Assembly (NCBI GenBank): GCA_035560235.1
Contig: DATMAG010000026.1
Coordinates: forward strand, 35,227 to 99,226
DNA length: 64,000 nt
From: DASRDU01 sp035560235
GTDB lineage: Bacteria > Acidobacteriota > Blastocatellia > RBC074
Direction of reading: 5' to 3'
Within the stretch, counting starts at the first letter, position 1. Each line of letters starts with the position of its first letter. The position numbers and the translations under genes were made by a program. Under the pieces are notes generated by a model. The model ran no database searches. It was not told the origin of the DNA and saw only the letters and a list, made by a program, of their open reading frames with translations. Positions 17,515 to 25,523 of this stretch are shown in pieces.

Positions 17515-17574
17515 GATTCCTCTCCTCTCTTCTGTCGGGTCAACAATCAAGGTAAAGCTTCCTGCCATGCAGTC

Positions 17575-17590
17575 AGCAATCACCGTTCCC
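17575..17590 (-). promoter_or_regulatory. Weak sigma-54-like site upstream of hemerythrin
   Basis: Minus strand GGGAAC-N5-TTGCT keeps GG and GC, but the -24 box is poor. It is placed 60 bp before the hemerythrin ATG, which is reasonable geometry. Confidence 0.3.
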
Positions 17591-17769
17591 GGTCAGCGGA
17601 CAGGTCTGAATCAGCATCAGCGTGGCTGTACGAGATGCAGTCCGGCTGCACTGAATCAGAGCGGTGCGCGTGTACGGCAGGCCTTCACTCTGCGGGTGAG
17701 AGAGAGCCGTGTTCAGGGACTGTCCGGGGCGGGTCGCAAATATTTTTTCAGGCTTCGATATTCATCAGC

Positions 17770-17785
17770 GGGCACAAGAGTTGCA
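17770..17785 (+). promoter_or_regulatory. Sigma-54 promoter of the DUF2892-SRPBCC operon
   Basis: GGGCAC-AAGAG-TTGCA; all invariant positions are present. The expected start is near 17796, a 115-nt leader before the gene at 17911. Confidence 0.7.
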
Positions 17786-17910
17786 CGTTCAGCCTGCAGT
17801 GCCGCTCTGGCGGATCAGTCAGTTCATCTTCCGGCAGGTGTTGTGACTGAAGCATTATTCTGCCGGATCAGCAAAAACAGCTCAGCCACATCTCTGACCG
17901 GAGGATTCTT

Positions 17911-18702
17911 ATGGCAATGACTGAAGGAATGACGACTGAAAACCCGCAGTTTCACTCGCTGCAGCGCAGCGCGCATCACGACCGGCAGATCAATCTCAAT
18001 GACACTGAACGCTGGATTTCAGGCCTCGCCGGAGGCGCGCTCGCCTTTTATGGCCTCAGACACGGCGGCTGGACGGGCCTGCTCATCGCGTTCGCCGGAG
18101 GCAGCCTGATTTATCGCGGCGCGACCGGACACTGCGACATTTACGCTGCACTCGGCCTCAACTCCGCCGAAGGCAAAAGACCCGGAGCGAGCGTGCAGCA
18201 CGGCCAGGGCATCAGGATCGAAAAGAGCGTGACGATCAGCAAACCGGCCAGCGAGCTGTATCAGTTCTGGCGCAATGTCGAGAACCTGCCGCGCCTGATG
18301 ACTCATCTTGAATCGGTTCGCCGGATTGATGACCGGCGCTCGCACTGGGTCGCCAAAGCGCCTGCCGGAATGACCGTCGAATGGGATGCCGAAATCATCA
18401 ATGAAAAAGAGAACGAACTGATTGCCTGGCAATCGCTCGCAGGCGCACAGATTCCGAACGCCGGTTCAGTACGCTTCGAACAGGCTCCGAACGGACGCGG
18501 CACCCGGGTCAAAGTCGCACTCAATTACGAACCGCCCGCCGGAAAGCTCGGCTCGCTGCTCGCAAAGCTCTTCGGCGAAGAGCCTGAACAACAGGTCGCC
18601 GAAGACCTGCGCCACTTCAAGCAGTTTATGGAAGCCGGCGAAATGCCGACGACTGCGGGCCAGCCTTCGGGCCGCAGCGCAACTTCAGGCAGCAGAAAAT
18701 AA
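17911..18702 (+). CDS. DUF2892-like membrane segment plus SRPBCC (polyketide cyclase-like) domain protein
   Basis: 263 residues. About residues 30-75 form two membrane-associated helices of the inner-membrane DUF2892/YgaP type (ERWISGLAGGALAFYGLR, LLIAFAGGSLIYRGATGHC). A START/SRPBCC helix-grip domain follows (about 92-235: IEKSVTISKPASELYQFWRNVENLPRLMTHLESV, then VEWDAEIINEKENELIAWQS). SRPBCC domains bind hydrophobic ligands. The tail is disordered (Gly/Ser). ATG 17911 has GGAGG 6 bp upstream. A paralogue with an added BON domain is at 30157-31413; the motif RSHWVAKAPAGMTVEWDAEI matches it closely. It heads an operon with the dehydrogenase at 18760, under a sigma-54 promoter. Confidence 0.88.
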   Translation: MAMTEGMTTENPQFHSLQRSAHHDRQINLNDTERWISGLAGGALAFYGLRHGGWTGLLIAFAGGSLIYRGATGHCDIYAALGLNSAEGKRPGASVQHGQGIRIEKSVTISKPASELYQFWRNVENLPRLMTHLESVRRIDDRRSHWVAKAPAGMTVEWDAEIINEKENELIAWQSLAGAQIPNAGSVRFEQAPNGRGTRVKVALNYEPPAGKLGSLLAKLFGEEPEQQVAEDLRHFKQFMEAGEMPTTAGQPSGRSATSGSRK

Positions 18703-18712
18703 CAAGGCACCC

Positions 18713-18742
18713 TGTTCGACAGGCCCGCGAGCCTGTCGAACA
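18713..18742. repeat. 12-bp perfect hairpin between the SRPBCC and dehydrogenase genes
   Basis: TGTTCGACAGGC (18713-18724) and its exact reverse complement (18731-18742) flank a 6-base loop. No T-run follows, so it may stabilise the upstream message or be another REP-like dyad rather than stop transcription. Confidence 0.75.
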
Positions 18743-18759
18743 GCCCTGCAGGAGAATCT

Positions 18760-19929
18760 ATGAAAGCAGTCTGCTGGTACGGCAAAGGTGACGTGCGGGT
18801 GATGAATGTTCCCGACCCGAAAATCATCAATCCGCACGATGCCATCATCAGAATTACAACGACCGCCATCTGCGGCTCTGATCTGCATCTCTATAACGGT
18901 TACATTCCGACGATGGAGGATGGCGACATACTCGGCCACGAATTTATGGGCGAGGTCGTCGAAACAGGCCGCGAAGTCAGCAGGCTGAAAAAGGGCGACC
19001 GCGTTGTTGTCCCCTTCACGATTGCCTGCGGGGGCTGCTTCTTCTGTCACAAACAACTCTGGTCGCTGTGCGACAACACGAATCCGAACGCCCGGATGCT
19101 GGAAAAAGTGTATGGCTTTTCCGGCTCCGGGCTGTTCGGTTATTCGCATCTTTACGGCGGCTATGCCGGAGGTCAGGCCGAATATGTTCGCGTGCCCTTT
19201 GCCGATGTCGGCCCGATCAAAATTCCCGAAGGGCTGAGCGATGAGCAGGTGCTCTTTCTTTCCGACATCTTTCCGACCGGTTATATGGCCGCTGAAAACT
19301 GTCAGATCGAACCAGGCGACACGGTGGCGATCTGGGGCTGCGGCCCGGTCGGGCAGTTTGCGATCAAAAGCGCGTGGCTGCTCGGAGCCGGGCGCGTGAT
19401 TGCAATTGATGAAGTCCCCGAGCGGCTGCGAATGGCCGCGACCGAAGGCAAAGCCGAAACGATCAGCTTCAGCGAAGCCGATGTCTTCGAGCAGTTGAAG
19501 GAGATGACCGGCGGGCGCGGCCCCGACGCCTGCATTGATGCAGTCGGCCTTGAAGCGCACGGAACTTCAGCCGATGCGCTTTACGACCGCGCAAAGGCCG
19601 CCGTGTTTCTGGCGACGGATCGCCCGACCGTGCTGCGCCAGGTGATCAGTGCCTGCCGCAAGGGTGGCACGGTTTCAATTCCCGGCGTTTACGGCGGGCT
19701 GCTCGACAAGATCCCCTTCGGCGCGGCCTTCGCCAAGGGGCTGACCTTCAGAATGGGACAGACGCACGTTCATCGTTATCTTGCGCCGCTGCTTGAGCGC
19801 ATTCAGAAAGGCGAGATTGATCCGTCCTTCGTCATCACGCATCGCCTTCCGCTGCAGGATGCGCCGTACGGTTACCGGATTTTCAGAGACAAGCAGGACA
19901 ACTGCATCAAGATTGTCCTCAAGCCCTGA
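18760..19929 (+). CDS. Zinc-dependent alcohol dehydrogenase, formaldehyde-dehydrogenase-like group
   Basis: 389 residues, MDR superfamily. N-terminal GroES-like domain with catalytic zinc ligands in CGSDLHLYNG and DILGHEFMGEVVETG; the structural zinc loop is present (ACGGCFFCHKQLWSLCDNTN). The Rossmann domain contains VAIWGCGPVGQFAIKSA and the adenine-side acidic residue in VIAIDEVPERL. The long insertion and the CDNTNPN motif place it near the glutathione-independent formaldehyde dehydrogenase / threonine dehydrogenase-like branch, which oxidises alcohols or aldehydes with NAD. Substrate not assignable. It has an AGGAG site 5 bp before the ATG and follows the SRPBCC gene by 57 bp. Confidence 0.9.
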   Translation: MKAVCWYGKGDVRVMNVPDPKIINPHDAIIRITTTAICGSDLHLYNGYIPTMEDGDILGHEFMGEVVETGREVSRLKKGDRVVVPFTIACGGCFFCHKQLWSLCDNTNPNARMLEKVYGFSGSGLFGYSHLYGGYAGGQAEYVRVPFADVGPIKIPEGLSDEQVLFLSDIFPTGYMAAENCQIEPGDTVAIWGCGPVGQFAIKSAWLLGAGRVIAIDEVPERLRMAATEGKAETISFSEADVFEQLKEMTGGRGPDACIDAVGLEAHGTSADALYDRAKAAVFLATDRPTVLRQVISACRKGGTVSIPGVYGGLLDKIPFGAAFAKGLTFRMGQTHVHRYLAPLLERIQKGEIDPSFVITHRLPLQDAPYGYRIFRDKQDNCIKIVLKP

Positions 19930-19941
19930 GCAGGAGAAGTT

Positions 19942-20133
19942 ATGGCAGACCAGACGAAATCAGCAGAGCAGCAGCCGGACGAGAAACCGCACAGGATCAG
20001 TGCGGAAACCGAGCCTGGCACAGCCGGGCCGACGCCCGGTTCGGCTGAAGGCGACCGCGAAACGGTTGAGGAATCGCTGCGACAGCACGCAGAGAAGGAG
20101 CAGCGTCAGACTGCTTCGCCAAAGCAGCGTTAA
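19942..20133 (+). CDS. Small hydrophilic, probably disordered protein
   Basis: 63 residues, rich in Glu, Gln, Thr, Pro and Arg, with no hydrophobic core or known family. It follows the dehydrogenase by 12 bp with AGGAGAAGTT before the ATG, so it is likely translated as the third gene of the operon. Such small hydrophilic proteins are often stress-induced, but no function can be claimed. Confidence 0.6.
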   Translation: MADQTKSAEQQPDEKPHRISAETEPGTAGPTPGSAEGDRETVEESLRQHAEKEQRQTASPKQR

Positions 20134-20135
20134 GA

Positions 20136-20220
20136 CAGCCACGAATGCACACGAATGGTCACGACTGATTCTGCGGCCCTGCAGCATTCAGTCGTGACCA
20201 TTCGTGTGCATTCGTGGCTG
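20136..20220. repeat. Perfect 33-bp inverted repeat, probable bidirectional terminator
   Basis: Arms 20136-20168 and 20188-20220 are perfectly complementary over 33 bp, with a 19-nt loop. Each arm contains staggered ACGAATG-like units (ACGAATGcacACGAATGgtcACGA). It lies between two convergent genes, 3 bp after one stop and 6 bp before the other. A short T-run follows on the plus strand. The perfect pairing suggests recent origin or active maintenance as a mobile dyad element. Confidence 0.88.
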
Positions 20221-20226
20221 GTCTTT

Positions 20227-21606
20227 TTATCTGGCTTTATGTTTCCGCTTTGGCTGCGGCGATGGTTTCGCTGCAGGCTTTTCCACAAGCGGTTCGTTCC
20301 ACCCGGCGCTCAGGGCGCGGCCTTCACGCAGATCGGTCAGGCTCACGGCAAACAACTGCGTGCGGCTCACGCGGCGGAGCATCTGCCGGAGCGTCTCGTC
20401 ATCAACCACTTCAGGCCCGATGCCATAATCAGCAAGTTCAGCCCGCAGCTTTTCGACAGTGTTCGTCTCGCGGTCATAAACATCGGGATAAAGACGCAGC
20501 ACCCCGCCCGTGACGACCTGTGTGTCGTAGTTGAGATCCACCGGCAGCGGCGTATTGAGCTGAACCACCCGGCGTTCTGAGGTCGTGCGGGCCTGTTCGA
20601 TTTGGGCTTTCGTGACCGGCAGCCCGCGCGCCGCGATGATCTTTTCAGCCAGATCAAAGAGATCATCTTCGAGCAGCCTCGCGCAGCCGTGCGAAACCAG
20701 ATTGCCGATGTCCGTCGGCTTCGCGGCCTGATGAATCAGATAAGCCTGGCCGAGCGGAATCTTGATCCTGCCGAGCGGATTGCGCGGATCGTCCGGTTCG
20801 ATCTTCTCAAACGGTTCGACGTTCTTTGACTCCTGCACCCAGTCGCTGTCGGGCGGAATCCAGCGCGGATTGAAGACGATCTCAGTGGCCTGGCGTTCGC
20901 CGGACGGAAGCGGAAAGTCACGCTGCCCGATGCCGATCTGATATGTCTTCACTTCCCTGCCGTTCTGCCACAGCGTCAGGCGAAAGGCGGGGATGTTGAC
21001 AGTAATGGCCAGGCGCGGATCGCCCGGTTTGAGCGGCGCCTGCGTGATCCGGCCATCGGTGAATTTATCCTCGCGGGCCGATTCATCGGAATCAACTGTG
21101 ATTCGCAGCCGGGTCTTTGCAGCCTTCTCAGCAGCCTTGTCTTCAGGCGTTGCGGTCGTTTTTTGAGAGACACCGAGTGCAGTGCGGGTAAGGAGCAGCA
21201 CCGGCGCTGTCTTCTTTTTAGCGCCGCTCGGGTAAGTCACTTCAGCCCACACTTCACCGGCGAAATCAGGCGCGGCGGTGACCTCAAGCGGGAAGCTGCC
21301 GCGGGCCGGATCAGCCGGAGCCGCGACGCTGCCCAGACTGTGCGGCCCGCTGCCTCCGCCTTCAGGCTGATAGAACATCTCTGCTGAAGCGGCTCCGGGC
21401 GCAATCGCCGTCAGCGTGAATTTATCTGACGATGCGATCTTCCAGTCGGCGCCTGATTTTTCAAGCGGAGCAATTTCAAGCCGTGGTGCGGCGACGGGCT
21501 GAGCCGACGATGACTCGTCCTTCAACTGACAGGCATTCAGCAGCGCCGCCGCACTGAGCACCAGCAGCAGCGCCAGGATTCTGCGAAAGAGAAACAACAA
21601 CCCCAT
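20227..21606 (-). CDS. L,D-transpeptidase (YkuD) lipoprotein
   Basis: 459 residues. The signal peptide ends in a lipobox, LLNAC, so the mature protein is probably lipid-anchored. A Pro/Ala-rich, beta-like region (about 40-170) precedes the YkuD domain (about 205-345), which has the catalytic pattern YLIHQAAKPTDIGNLVSHGCARL with the SHGCxR nucleophile motif. These enzymes form 3-3 peptidoglycan cross-links or attach lipoproteins to peptidoglycan. About 110 extra residues follow. ATG 21606 has GAGG upstream; a longer start at 21651 would spoil the signal peptide. A sigma-54-like site at 21635-21650 sits at ideal distance. Confidence 0.92.
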   Translation of the reverse strand: MGLLFLFRRILALLLVLSAAALLNACQLKDESSSAQPVAAPRLEIAPLEKSGADWKIASSDKFTLTAIAPGAASAEMFYQPEGGGSGPHSLGSVAAPADPARGSFPLEVTAAPDFAGEVWAEVTYPSGAKKKTAPVLLLTRTALGVSQKTTATPEDKAAEKAAKTRLRITVDSDESAREDKFTDGRITQAPLKPGDPRLAITVNIPAFRLTLWQNGREVKTYQIGIGQRDFPLPSGERQATEIVFNPRWIPPDSDWVQESKNVEPFEKIEPDDPRNPLGRIKIPLGQAYLIHQAAKPTDIGNLVSHGCARLLEDDLFDLAEKIIAARGLPVTKAQIEQARTTSERRVVQLNTPLPVDLNYDTQVVTGGVLRLYPDVYDRETNTVEKLRAELADYGIGPEVVDDETLRQMLRRVSRTQLFAVSLTDLREGRALSAGWNEPLVEKPAAKPSPQPKRKHKAR

Positions 21607-21634
21607 AACCTTGCCATCCTCTGCCACTGAAGGG

Positions 21635-21650
21635 AGCAAGCCCCGGGCCA
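21635..21650 (-). promoter_or_regulatory. Possible sigma-54 promoter of the L,D-transpeptidase gene
   Basis: Minus strand TGGCCC-GGGGC-TTGCT. The predicted start near 21624 leaves an 18-nt leader with the GAGG ribosome-binding site, which is good geometry. The -24 box ends CC rather than AC. Confidence 0.5.
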
Positions 21651-22041
21651 TTTATTTTCCGGCGCTGCCGCTGCTGACAGGTCTGGAATTTGCTACAACG
21701 CAGAATGTCCCCATTGATGGAAGAGGGCGCTTCACTTTCAAAGACAGGAAGGTGCAACGCTGTCACTGCTGATCCGGGCAATCTGTCGGGTCATTCGGCT
21801 GTATTGAAGCAGAACTGCTGTTCGCACTGAATGTACCAGAGTCATACCTGGCCCTTTCAAAATCAGCAGACAATCCGCTCCGGCGGGGCAGGCCCGCTAC
21901 TGCAGGCCGGACTCATCAATCACAGGACAGTCAGCAGACGGTCACCGGCGGCTGCTTCAATGGTTGAAACAACAGACAGCTGGACGAAACCGAGGCTCAG
22001 GCGTCCTCGCGTGGTCTGTTCTTTTCCTGGGAGGTAAGAAA
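21651..22041. other. Intergenic region upstream of the MCDYS protein gene
   Basis: About 390 bp without a credible gene. No sigma-54 site was found for the rightward gene at 22042, so it probably uses another promoter. Confidence 0.5.
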
Positions 22042-22554
22042 ATGTGCGACTACTCACTGCATAGTATTAAAAACCGGCTCGCCAATGAGAACGAGCAATT
22101 ATTTGTTCACACCTTTCACACCGGCTCGAAGGGACTGGCTGCAGTCAGTGATCTGAAGAACCTGTCCAAACAACCGCCACTGCCTGAAGGCGTCGGCCTC
22201 TGGGCCAGATTCCGGCACTGGCTCAATCAGAGTCTGCAATGGATGGATTATGACGTGCAGAAGGCGCTCCCGGCAGTCTGCATTCCGCCTGGCGCACGGC
22301 TCGAAGTGCAGGAGATTCCGCCACGGCTGCAGAAGGAGTACGGAGTCGGCCCGCGCGAAACTGTCACCTTCGTCCAGTTGAGCGCTGATCCTTATCGTTA
22401 CCGCGATGCGATTCGTTTCGGCAACGGACAGGAAGTGCTGTTGCAGAAACTGACCGAAGGCCTGCGGCTCGATGTGGTGTGTCTGTCACTGCCTGAGGAA
22501 GTGCCGGAACCTGCGCCGACCAGCTTTGCACGGCAGGAGGTCAGCGTCGGATAG
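22042..22554 (+). CDS. Conserved hypothetical protein beginning MCDYSLHSIKNRLA
   Basis: 170 residues, function unknown. The N-terminus MCDYSLHSIKNRLANENEQLFVHTF with a downstream TGSKGLA resembles small uncharacterised proteins I recall from cyanobacteria and acidobacteria; this is memory, not a search. The central segment (ARFRHWLNQSLQWMDYDVQKALPAVCIPPGA) is followed by a beta-rich half with a predicted fold VTFVQLSADPYRYRDAIRFGNG. Two cysteines, Cys2 and one in PAVCIPP, could bind metal. No signal peptide. The start is set by GGGAGGT 9 bp upstream of the ATG. The gene at 22602 follows by 47 bp. Confidence 0.75.
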   Translation: MCDYSLHSIKNRLANENEQLFVHTFHTGSKGLAAVSDLKNLSKQPPLPEGVGLWARFRHWLNQSLQWMDYDVQKALPAVCIPPGARLEVQEIPPRLQKEYGVGPRETVTFVQLSADPYRYRDAIRFGNGQEVLLQKLTEGLRLDVVCLSLPEEVPEPAPTSFARQEVSVG

Positions 22555-22601
22555 AGTCCTCCCCGGTTATGGGCTGTTTCCTTTCCTGAGTAAAACACAC
22601 C

Positions 22602-23009
22602 ATGGAATGCAGAATCTGCAATCAACCGATCGCTTTTGTCCGGGGCCATCACCCCGGTGGTAAACGCAAAGCCACACTGGCAGTTCACGACAGCGAAGTG
22701 TCGGAAGCGCTTGAACGCTCGAACGGCGAAATCGTCAGGCCGCATCCCGGCGCTCAGCGCAGACTGCGGCTGGAACTGGAAGAAAAACATCGCCAGCAGC
22801 AGGCTCCTGACGAACGAGTGTATCCGATGACGGCAGCCGCCAGTCACTCACAGGCCATGACGGCATCCTCATCCGGAGAGTATCAGCAGCCACGGCCCGC
22901 CGCGTCCGACGAGGCGCGACAGGCAGGCTCAACTCCGTCTGAGCAGCCTGAAACGGCAGAATCCCGGCAGTCCGAAGGCACGGAGACGTATCATCGGATG
23001 TCGGGCTGA
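22602..23009 (+). CDS. Small protein with N-terminal CxxC and disordered tail
   Basis: 135 residues. It opens MECRICNQPIAFVRGHHPGGKRKATLAVHDSE; the CxxC at residues 3-6 plus nearby His residues suggests a single zinc-binding knuckle. From about residue 60 on, it is low-complexity and Ser/Gln/Glu-rich, likely disordered. No recognised family. It probably shares a transcript with the gene at 22042 and is followed by a terminator. Confidence 0.6.
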   Translation: MECRICNQPIAFVRGHHPGGKRKATLAVHDSEVSEALERSNGEIVRPHPGAQRRLRLELEEKHRQQQAPDERVYPMTAAASHSQAMTASSSGEYQQPRPAASDEARQAGSTPSEQPETAESRQSEGTETYHRMSG

Positions 23010-23027
23010 AGTCAGACAGCGCGAAAG

Positions 23028-23059
23028 AAAAGGCAGGAAGATTTCTCTTCCCGCCTTTT
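23028..23059. terminator. Bidirectional intrinsic terminator
   Basis: AAAAGGCAGGAAGA (23028-23041) pairs with 23046-23059 with one mismatch; A- and T-runs flank both sides. It lies between a rightward gene ending at 23009 and a leftward gene ending at 23097. Confidence 0.85.
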
Positions 23060-23096
23060 ACTTTTCCTGATCTGCATTCACCCGCCTGGCCACCGG

Positions 23097-23309
23097 TCAC
23101 GGTGTCCGCGTGGGCGAAGGACTGACGCCTGGGGAGTGGGTCGGCGATATCATCGGCGACACTGTCGCCATCGGTGAATAGGTCGGGCTGAGCGCCGGAG
23201 TCGGTGTGGTGCCCGGCCCCCGCTGATCGTTCGTCGTAGTGCAACCGCCAGCCCAGAGCGTGACCGCAATGGCACAGGCAGTCAGTAATGCCAGCAATGT
23301 TCCTTTCAT
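23097..23309 (-). CDS. Small lipoprotein with a Pro/Ser/Thr-rich repeat
   Basis: 70 residues: a lipoprotein signal with lipobox WAGGC (Cys about residue 23), then a Pro-Thr-Ser tail with loosely repeated SPTYSPMATVSPMISPTHSP units. The mature chain is extended and unlikely to fold. It is probably a surface or periplasmic spacer-type lipoprotein. It has a GGAGACG-type ribosome-binding site, and the word GCAGACC lies 25 bp upstream of the start. Confidence 0.7.
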   Translation of the reverse strand: MKGTLLALLTACAIAVTLWAGGCTTTNDQRGPGTTPTPALSPTYSPMATVSPMISPTHSPGVSPSPTRTP

Positions 23310-23373
23310 AGCCGTCTCCTTTCAGGTTGCAGAGCAGACCCTTCAGTCTTCCCCGGTCTGACTTTCAGTGCTG

Positions 23374-24261
23374 TCACTCTTCAATTTCAGTTCCTGGGTG
23401 AACGGGCTGGCGGGATTTCAGATCGAAGCGGTCGCCCTGACACAACACGTGCAGCTTCACGCCGAAAACCGACATCGCCCGGCCCAGTGAATCCTCGGCA
23501 ATATTCGTGTAGCTCAGATCGTGACCGTCCACGACATAGACCGCGCCGGAACCGAGCACCCGGAAACACTCATTTCCTTCCACCACGATGGCCGTATCTT
23601 CATCAATCCCGACGCCGAGCATGCGCGGATTCTGCGCGACTGCGCCGAGCAGCCGCCGGATGCGTCCGCGCTCGGAAAAGTGCTGATCAATGATCATGTC
23701 CTTCGCCAGCCCGAGTCCCGGCACCATCTGAAACGCATCGCCAACCTTGTAAACGCCTTCGCCGGGACTGCCCACAAGCATCATGTCGCCGAGCGCCGAA
23801 GCGCCCGCCGAAGTTCCGGCAATGACTCCGCCCTGACGATAGATCTCCTCGATGCGGTCAGAGAGCGCTGTGCCGCCGAGCCGCGTTGTGATCCTGAGTT
23901 GATCGCCGCCCGTAAAAAAGATCGCTGTAGCCTCGGCCAGAATGTCCAGCCGCGGATCCTTCGCTGAATCCTCGCGGTCACCGATGCCCAGGTGTCTGAT
24001 CTGCCGCACGCCGAGCGCGGAAAAGATCCGGCGATAGACTTCCCACACTTCCTCGCCGTAACGCGAAGCGAGCGTCGAGATGACCAGACGGCCTGAATTG
24101 ATGCGCTCGGCCACCGCGCTCAGAATCAGCTTTGTGTCCTGCTTGTCCTCGCTGCCGCCGATGATGAACAGCGTGCCTGTGCGCGCTGACGATCCGGCCT
24201 CCTTCCTCTCGCCCTTCTTCTGCGCGACTGATTTTTGGCGAGCCTCACGATTTGCTCCCAT
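23374..24261 (-). CDS. cphB: Cyanophycinase
   Basis: 295 residues, peptidase S51 family. After a basic N-terminal extension the fold begins GTLFIIGGSEDKQD. The nucleophile elbow GTSAGASALG (about 150) carries the catalytic serine; FFTGGDQLR and GVGIDEDTAIVV are the other family blocks. The enzyme cuts cyanophycin, the branched Asp-Arg storage polymer, to beta-Asp-Arg dipeptides in the cytoplasm. Its start overlaps the stop of the iadA-like gene by 17 bp, so they are translationally coupled. With cphA upstream this makes a complete cyanophycin synthesis and breakdown operon. Confidence 0.95.
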   Translation of the reverse strand: MGANREARQKSVAQKKGERKEAGSSARTGTLFIIGGSEDKQDTKLILSAVAERINSGRLVISTLASRYGEEVWEVYRRIFSALGVRQIRHLGIGDREDSAKDPRLDILAEATAIFFTGGDQLRITTRLGGTALSDRIEEIYRQGGVIAGTSAGASALGDMMLVGSPGEGVYKVGDAFQMVPGLGLAKDMIIDQHFSERGRIRRLLGAVAQNPRMLGVGIDEDTAIVVEGNECFRVLGSGAVYVVDGHDLSYTNIAEDSLGRAMSVFGVKLHVLCQGDRFDLKSRQPVHPGTEIEE

Positions 24262-25387
24262 AAAGCTCGATTCTCCGGTTGCTCTGCGCCAGGAATTTTT
24301 CAGTGACAGTCAATCGTCCTGCATTCACCAGCAGCCTGCCGCGCGCAATGACGTGAGTGATCTCAAGCGTCCCGCGCCGCAGCACCAGCACGTCAGCCTC
24401 AGCGCCCGGCGCCAGACGGCCCTTGCGTTCCAGCCCGAGCGCGCGAGCCGTGTTCATCGTGACCAGCGGCAGCATCTGCTCAAGCGTGTGTTTGTATTCG
24501 ATCACGCAGGCGCGAAGCTGTTCAGATAAAGTGCGCGGGCTGCTGATCGCCGCGTCTGATGAAACAGTCAGCCGGTTCAGATCGCCGCCATCCTCAAGAA
24601 AGAAGCGCAACTGCTGCGGCAGGTCTTCGGCCATCGTGTCAATGTCAGCGAAGGCTCCGCGCCGCGTCAGTTCAGCCGCTTCACCGAGCAGTTCGCGCCG
24701 TCGCTCAACATGCGTCGGATAGAGGCAGCGCGGCGCAATCTCGTATTCATCAATCAGCGTCCGCAGCGGCTGCAATCCGGCCCGGCCATCGCCCACGTGA
24801 AAATGCGTCACGCCAGCCTTGCAACTGAGCAGCCCGCCGACATAAGCATCGCTGACCAGCCGCGCCAGTTCGCTGATTTCGGGCTGAGTCGAACGCACGT
24901 CTGAAATGGCAATCTCTCCGGCCCCGATCACTTCAGCCACAAAGAGCAGATCGCTGCGCACCGAGCCGGTCAGCGTCACGGGCGGCACGTTGTAACCACC
25001 TGACCAGATGAACGCAGTCAATCCTTCCTCACCGAGCGCCTTCGCCCTGGCCAGCAATCCCGGCATCGTCTTTGTCGTCGTATCAACACCCAGACAGCCG
25101 ACGACAGTGGTGATGCCCGCCGTCACTATTTCACCGAGCGTCACCGCAGGCGTCTGCGTTGCAAAGCCGTCTTCGCCGCTGCCGCCGATCAGGTGTTCGT
25201 GCGGATCAATAAAACCGGGCGTGACGCAACAACCGGTCGCATCAATCACGCTCAGTTCAAACCCGGCGCGTTCAATCGCGCGCGCATCGGCTTCACCGAT
25301 CCGTTCAATGCGCTCACCCGCAATCAGCACACTCTGCCGTCCGCACGGCTGCGGCGCATACACTTCGCCGTTTTCAATCAGGATCAT
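24245..25387 (-). CDS. iadA: Isoaspartyl dipeptidase (beta-aspartyl dipeptidase), amidohydrolase family
   Basis: 380 residues. Metal-binding motif DPHEHLIGG (about residue 63); the carbamylated lysine region GGLLSCKAGVTHFHVGD; a further metal histidine in LYPTHVERR; and the catalytic Asp in TVSSDAAIS. All match E. coli IadA blocks. It hydrolyses beta-Asp-X dipeptides. In this position, between cyanophycin synthetase and cyanophycinase, the likely substrate is beta-Asp-Arg, giving free aspartate and arginine. ATG 25387 is chosen; GTG 25390 is adjacent. Ribosome-binding site weak. The 133-bp gap to cphA contains an inverted repeat. Confidence 0.93.
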   Translation of the reverse strand: MILIENGEVYAPQPCGRQSVLIAGERIERIGEADARAIERAGFELSVIDATGCCVTPGFIDPHEHLIGGSGEDGFATQTPAVTLGEIVTAGITTVVGCLGVDTTTKTMPGLLARAKALGEEGLTAFIWSGGYNVPPVTLTGSVRSDLLFVAEVIGAGEIAISDVRSTQPEISELARLVSDAYVGGLLSCKAGVTHFHVGDGRAGLQPLRTLIDEYEIAPRCLYPTHVERRRELLGEAAELTRRGAFADIDTMAEDLPQQLRFFLEDGGDLNRLTVSSDAAISSPRTLSEQLRACVIEYKHTLEQMLPLVTMNTARALGLERKGRLAPGAEADVLVLRRGTLEITHVIARGRLLVNAGRLTVTEKFLAQSNRRIELYGSKS

Positions 25388-25413
25388 CACTGCATCAAAA
25401 CAGGCACACAGTT

Positions 25414-25492
25414 CATTCTCAATTCTCCATTATCTGCAGGAGGCAGGTTTGCCCGTCATTCCTCTCCTGCAAAGAATGGAGAATGGAGAATG
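25414..25492. repeat. 18-bp inverted repeat between cphA and iadA
   Basis: CATTCTCAATTCTCCATT (25414-25431) pairs with 25475-25492 with one mismatch; the right arm contains a direct duplication of AATGGAG. Within an operon, it could tune expression by attenuation or message processing; it resembles dispersed dyads elsewhere in the window. Confidence 0.75.
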
Positions 25493-25523
25493 CTTTTCCG
25501 ATGCGCTTGATCAAGCCTCGGAC

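Larger units (their letters stand above)
17515..17910. other. Divergent control region between hemerythrin and the DUF2892-SRPBCC gene
   Basis: Nearly 400 bp without a gene. It holds a good rightward sigma-54 site at 17770-17785 and a weak leftward one at 17575-17590. The intervening 180 bp would be the natural place for a shared activator. Confidence 0.55.

Noticed and set aside
18685..19560. Open frame of nearly 300 codons antisense to the Zn-dependent dehydrogenase
   Set aside because: A shadow frame caused by GC-rich third positions; the plus-strand gene has full zinc and Rossmann motifs.
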